A stretch of DNA of 64,000 nucleotides from Hymenoscyphus infarciens (Eukaryota > Ascomycota > Leotiomycetes > Helotiales > Helotiaceae): contig LLCB01000182.1 in the NCBI GenBank assembly GCA_001414345.1, positions 53,742 through 117,741 on the forward strand, written 5' to 3'. Position numbers and translations under genes: made by a program. Each line of letters opens with the position of its first letter. Positions within the stretch are counted from its first letter, which is position 1. The notes beneath the pieces were generated by a model, which saw nothing but the letters and a program-made list of their open reading frames with translations, searched no databases and was not told where the DNA came from. Below are positions 59,932 to 64,000 of the stretch, one piece after another.

Positions 59932-61536
59932 TCAAGCAGCCTTGATCTTGTTGTCCATAGGAGCAACACCAACCCCAATTCTATTCCGATAAAACAGAAT
60001 ATCAAGTCCCTCACCCAAAGCCCCCTCACTCGGTTCAACCCAAGAGCAAGCCTTACTATTCTTCCAGAAATTCTTCATGAAATTCCACATTCCAACGCCC
60101 GTCTTATCCTCACGATAATGGATACCCATAACTGGTTTGATAGCAGCAGAAGCTTTAGCAGCATGGTAGTGAGGAATGATGGAGACGTGATGGTGCAAGA
60201 CGTGCGTGCCGATGATGTTGTGGAAGAACCAGCGGTCGACGAAGCCGACGTTTCTGTCTATGGTTGCGGCTGCTCCTCGGACGAAGGTCCATTCAGCGGG
60301 GTTGTAATGCGGGAGGGAGCCGTCGACGTGGTGGAGGAAAGTGATGGCGACTGGGGTTTGTGTTAGACTTGAATGTTGAAAGAAGGAGGGGGAACTTACG
60401 AAGCCAATGGTTTACCCAAAGATAGGGGATTCCATACCAAACCGCAACATTCGCCCAACCATAAGTCGAGCCCACATAATAAATAGCAGCCCAAGTAATT
60501 GCCAAACCGATATCGGTGATGAAGATGAACTTTGCATCACGAGGGGTGAAGTGAGGACTATATGGGTTCATGTGACTTCCTTTAAACTCGTATTTCTGAA
60601 CGATGGTGCCGTCTTCGTTTCGCTCTGGGTTGGGGTCACCGCGCATCTTTTCTTGTTTTTCGAACCAGGCGTCGCCGACTCCGCACATCAGGGACATGTA
60701 GACGGGCCAGACCATGAGTTGATGAGCCAGGAGGTAGAAGAATGTGTAGATTGGTGTGTCTTCTGCATACTCGATCACATTTTCGAAGGTGGTGCCGAAG
60801 TATTTTGAGTATGCGAGTCGGGTGAATGGAACTTCAACAAATCAGCATGGGGTTTTTTTTGTTGTGAGAATGGCTGAGGAAGTGAGAAGAGAAACCTTTC
60901 CCTCAGCCATCAAAAGTTAAAGTGGAAAAGAAGGGAGAAAGTGAAAAGTGACATACCCCAAGAATTGTCAGTAAACATATTAGCAATCCCCTTATGATGA
61001 TTCCGATGCGTAATCTTCCAAGAGAAATAAGGAACCAACAATGCAGAATGAAGAGTCCATCCAACTGTATCATTAAGCCACTTATACTTCGAGAAAGCCT
61101 GGTGACCAGCATCATGTCCGAGAACCCAAAGTCCAAGACCACAAATTCCTTGGATGAAAGTGTAAAGTGACCAGAGGGCAGAACGAGCTGGGTATGATGG
61201 GACATTCTCCGGAGTGAGGTATTTGTTGAAGAGGTAGAAGATGGTGATGAGTTGGACGATGTTTTTGAGGACGTGGTAGGATGCTTTGAGGATGTTGCGT
61301 TCGAAACATTCCGCTGGGATCGCCTCGTAGATTTGTTTGATGGTGTAGTCTGGAGGGGTGAACTTGTTTCCATGCATGTCGTAGAGTATACCGTAGTTCT
61401 TGTCTTTGGTTCGAACTTTGAGATCATCGTCGTCCAGGGTGATCTTCTCCTTGAAGACGTTGAGAAGGACCTCGCTGCCGGAGATGGCGACTTCGAGAGA
61501 AGGCTTCTCCATCTCGAGAACTGCTGTTGCAGTCAT
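59932..61536 (-). CDS. Delta-12-type fatty acid desaturase (oleate desaturase family)
   Basis: Members of this ER-membrane family insert a double bond at carbon 12 of oleate to make linoleate, using cytochrome b5 and a di-iron centre. Exons are 61,536-60,957, 60,831-60,400 and 60,350-59,932 (476 residues); introns are 125 nt (GTATGT...GAAG) and 49 nt (GTAAGT...CCCCAG), with phases exact. The three histidine boxes are HDAGH (141-145), HRNHH (177-181) and HVLHH (387-391). Hydrophobic helices lie near 90-110, 120-140, 160-175, 215-240 and 290-320. The C-terminal AIKPVMG...YR, CSWVEPSEGA and LFYRNR blocks match fungal delta-12 enzymes. The start follows cccaaacATG. Box I is HDAGH where canonical delta-12 enzymes have HECGH, so this may be a diverged paralogue with altered regiochemistry. 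It stands alone, not in a lipid cluster. Confidence 0.9.
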
Positions 61537-63235
61537 GTTTGGGATGGGAGGTAAAGATATGGTAAAGATAAATGATGAAACGCTGAAATGCAAGGGTGAG
61601 ATGAGCGAGTGTTGTTGTTGATTGAGGAACGAATGAAAAATTGAATGAGAGTAATCTAGAGACACTTCAAAGATAGGTCTAGTAATCCATCTAGAAGTGG
61701 GGCTAGGGCAGGAGCACTGGGCAAGCTGTGGTTCAAAAAAGTTGAAGTGGTTGAAGTGGAATGAAGGAAAGAAGGTTGAGAACTGAGCTTTTAAGGACAA
61801 AGTTGTGGCTTAAGCGAGTCGTCTACCCCACCTTTTTAACAGACCGCAAAACAAGACAACCCTGCTCGGAACTAAGAACCTTCATCCACGTTTATGTTGA
61901 GAATGTTGTGGTTGGTTAAAGGTATATTGAAAGCTGGTCACGATAACGAAGTTGAAGTGCCACTTTTGATGGAAGATAGCCAGCGGAAGGAAAGTCAGAT
62001 AGTAGACCCACCGAAGATATTTTTCTAGCTATTACCATTTGGATTTTGAAACCCTGCCAAAAACATGGAAACTCTAATTTGAGACAGTTTGTCAGAAACC
62101 ATGGCAAGGTTAGCACACGCATATATCCAAAACGCCCGAAATCTGAGTGGGGTATTCAAACCCTGAGCTTTTGCCTTTGTCTAAGTCTCCAATTGGAGCT
62201 GAAGCAGTGGAAGAGTGTACTACCAAGCCAACACTATCCTCCGAAGACCCGAAGGATAAGACGAACTAGTGAATGATTCCCACTTATTTCGTCGCTTTCG
62301 CAAGTTCCAAACCTAGTCTCCCGAGTCTTAAAAGTGATTTATACGTTCCTCGCAAACTTCACCCAAAAGAAGTTCACAAATTAGATATCATTAGATATCA
62401 AGATATCTATCAACGAAGGGCTTCAGAGATCAAATCGGATGCTTTCCTCGCGTAACTTCCTAAACTATTGGTATCTAATATTTTGGAAGTCAATAATCTT
62501 ACGAGTAAGCTGATACTCCAATCTCGCAAGTAAGTTAGTAGAAATACCATTAACCCCACAAATAGATGAGCAACCCAGAACCCACAGAGAAAACTAGTTA
62601 GCCAATAATTTTTGATGTAAGAGTTTGAAACCTTACTCACGATCCCCCTTACCATACATGGTTTTATCCTACGACTACTTCAGCTATTGTTTCAACCACC
62701 ACATCCCCTCTGTTGTTTAACTTAATTACGTCAGAAGAGCACACTTCCAAGATTCAAGTTCGAGGAAATTGCGAGGTCTGAATAAGAGGGGGCGTCCGTG
62801 AAAAATGCCCCAAATACTAACCAATTATCAACTTCTGTTTCGTATTTCAATCACCTGATTTAGGAGAGGTAGAGATTGTTCTTTTTCCTAATTTGCACTG
62901 AGAGTTAGAAATTCTCTGAATTTCAAGCCTACGAGTTGAGCACGAATTACCTATTGCATGATACATCGATGATAAGGTAAGAAGTAGTTAAGTAGGCGGG
63001 CCAACCCACGTCTACTACAGAACACTCTACTTGTTACTTTTCTGTTTTCAATTCGTGAGATTAACATTTTTGTAACAATGTACTGAAAACCGCTTTGAAG
63101 AACTTTACAATACAAGATCAATTAAGGGGAATTGTTTCTTTTCCACCACCTGCACCCTGAGAGAGGGCACGTGAGCGGAAAAATCCCGGCTAGGGTTTCC
63201 CCCACCACAGGCATGCCGATTTAACCGAGCCTGAG
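61537..63235. other. Desaturase upstream region and intergenic sequence, no supported gene
   Basis: 61,537-61,860 should hold the desaturase 5' UTR and promoter; it contains an aag/ttga-rich tract (61,735-61,800). From 61,900 to 63,235 only short frames appear (for example 62,410-62,655, minus), with no domain or splice signals. The small direct repeat attagatatc occurs twice at 62,380-62,400. Confidence 0.4.
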
Positions 63236-63280
63236 CCTTAGGAGGGCTAGGTTATAACGTTATAACCAGCCCTCCTAAGG
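63236..63280. repeat. 45-bp near-perfect palindrome
   Basis: The arms 63,236-63,258 and 63,259-63,280 are reverse complements except for one extra adenine in the left arm (63,249). The centre is ttataacgttataa and the outer ends are ccttagg...cctaagg. It sits within a GC-richer island at the border of the following AT-rich block and could be the tip of an inverted-repeat element. Confidence 0.8.
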
Positions 63281-63630
63281 GCTATATAACTCGTCTAACG
63301 TCGGTATAACCACGTCGCCTTTTAAGCTTTGTTAGCACGCAGGTATCACGTATAAAACCAGCCTTTAACAGTATTAAAAGTAGCCTAGAAACGTGACTAG
63401 AAAGAATAAAGTCTTATATAATAATTAGCTAGATATATATCTATTTAAGCACTTTTAATACATAAGAGACTAGAAGTCTTTTATATTTATAAGTTTGAAA
63501 TCTTTTAAATAACTAATAATCTCTAAATATATTAGAGAATTAATTAATTAAAAAGAATTATTTAAAGATCTATTATAGACTAAAAGTAGATAATTTTTAG
63601 TCTATTATATATTAAAGATGTATTAAACCT
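63281..63630. other. AT-rich RIP'd flank before the minisatellite
   Basis: Composition falls from balanced to AT-rich after about 63,400, with scarce CpA/TpG. Fragments of the taaaagtagata unit are already visible at 63,580-63,600. No coding potential. Confidence 0.5.
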
Positions 63631-63636
63631 ATATAT

Positions 63637-64000
63637 AAAAAAGACTTTTAATCTATTATCTACTAAAAGTAGATAGCTTTTAGTCTATTATCTACTAAAA
63701 GTAGATAGCTTTTAGTCTATTATCTACTAAAAGTAGATAGCTTTTAGTCTATTATCTACTAAAAGTAGATAACTTTTAGTCTATTATCTACTAAAAGTAT
63801 ATAAACTTTATTCTATTATATATTTAATATTTACTAAACTTATATATAAAAAGACTTTTAGTCTATTATCTACTAAAAGTAGATAGCTTTTAGTCTATTA
63901 TCTACTAAAAGTAGATAACTTTTAGTCTATTATCTACTAAAAGTATATAAACTTTATTCTATTATATATTTAATATTTACTAACCTTATATATAAAAAGA
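63637..64000 (+). repeat. Minisatellite with a 32-bp self-complementary unit
   Basis: The unit contains tattatctactaaaagtagata and then gcttttagtc; ctactaaaagtag is itself nearly palindromic. About five units run from 63,650 to 63,800, then a spacer (ataaactttattctattatat..., ending tatataaaaagac), then about three more units at 63,855-63,950, and the spacer again up to the window end. The array is thus a higher-order repeat of roughly 130-200 bp. It continues beyond the window. Confidence 0.85.

Noticed and set aside
60118..60808. Plus-strand frames of 82 and 133 codons across the desaturase
   Set aside because: They are antisense shadows of desaturase exons 2 and 3.
61112..61309. 65-codon minus-strand frame in desaturase exon 1
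   Set aside because: Alternate frame of the real exon, which carries the histidine boxes.
63637..64000. Telomeric repeat
   Set aside because: The unit is 32 bp, AT-rich and self-complementary, not a short TTAGGG-type repeat.

Overview
The window looks like a chromosome segment of a filamentous ascomycete (Pezizomycotina, possibly a leotiomycete; the class is inference). Supported genes have short introns of 49-125 nt with GT...AG ends, and very AT-rich blocks alternate sharply with GC-balanced blocks. The AT-rich blocks are repeats damaged by repeat-induced point mutation (RIP): CpA and TpG are nearly absent, so ATG is almost gone, and glutamine codons have become stops.

Region 1 (1-33,710) is a transposon graveyard. 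Two copies of one Ty1/copia-type retrotransposon dominate. Copy 2 (about 23,090-31,070) runs through protease, integrase, reverse transcriptase and RNase H relics. Copy 1 (1-14,983, its 5' part outside the window) is split by a LINE (472-5,641, 13-bp target duplication) and by a nest of LTR elements (8,241-13,775). In that nest, a reverse-oriented gag-only LTR element carries a forward element of the same family (8,931-11,675) and a less mutated solo LTR (8,340-8,740). A third member of the gag-only family lies at 19,996-23,081 and a truncated one at about 17,347-18,506. The rest is unrecognised RIP'd sequence.

Region 2 (33,711-55,900) is GC-balanced. It starts with a retrotransposon gag relic, followed by APC10/DOC1 on the minus strand, an unrecognised minus-strand gene with a glycine/asparagine-rich N-terminus and a short VNGAQ repeat (37,658-39,527), and a small divergently transcribed spliced ORF (39,711-40,006). 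From 40 to 54.9 kb no intact gene can be defended, but there are exon-like remnants, the clearest being a PEX7 WD40 fragment (about 41,270-41,465), plus scattered short repeats. A 90-residue three-exon gene closes the block at 55,048-55,435.

Region 3 (55,900-58,500) is AT-rich again and holds a terminal-inverted-repeat element (56,453-57,346) built of inverted copies, then a gene relic with one membrane segment. Region 4 (58,500-63,200) carries one clear gene, a delta-12-type fatty acid desaturase (59,932-61,536, minus strand) with an unusual first histidine box. Region 5 (63,236-64,000) has a 45-bp near-perfect palindrome and then an AT-rich minisatellite with self-complementary units.

The intact genes (cell-cycle ubiquitin ligase subunit, membrane-lipid desaturase, small unknowns) look like unrelated housekeeping neighbours, not a cluster. 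The main interest is the dated transposon nest and the antisense reading frame carried by the copia family.
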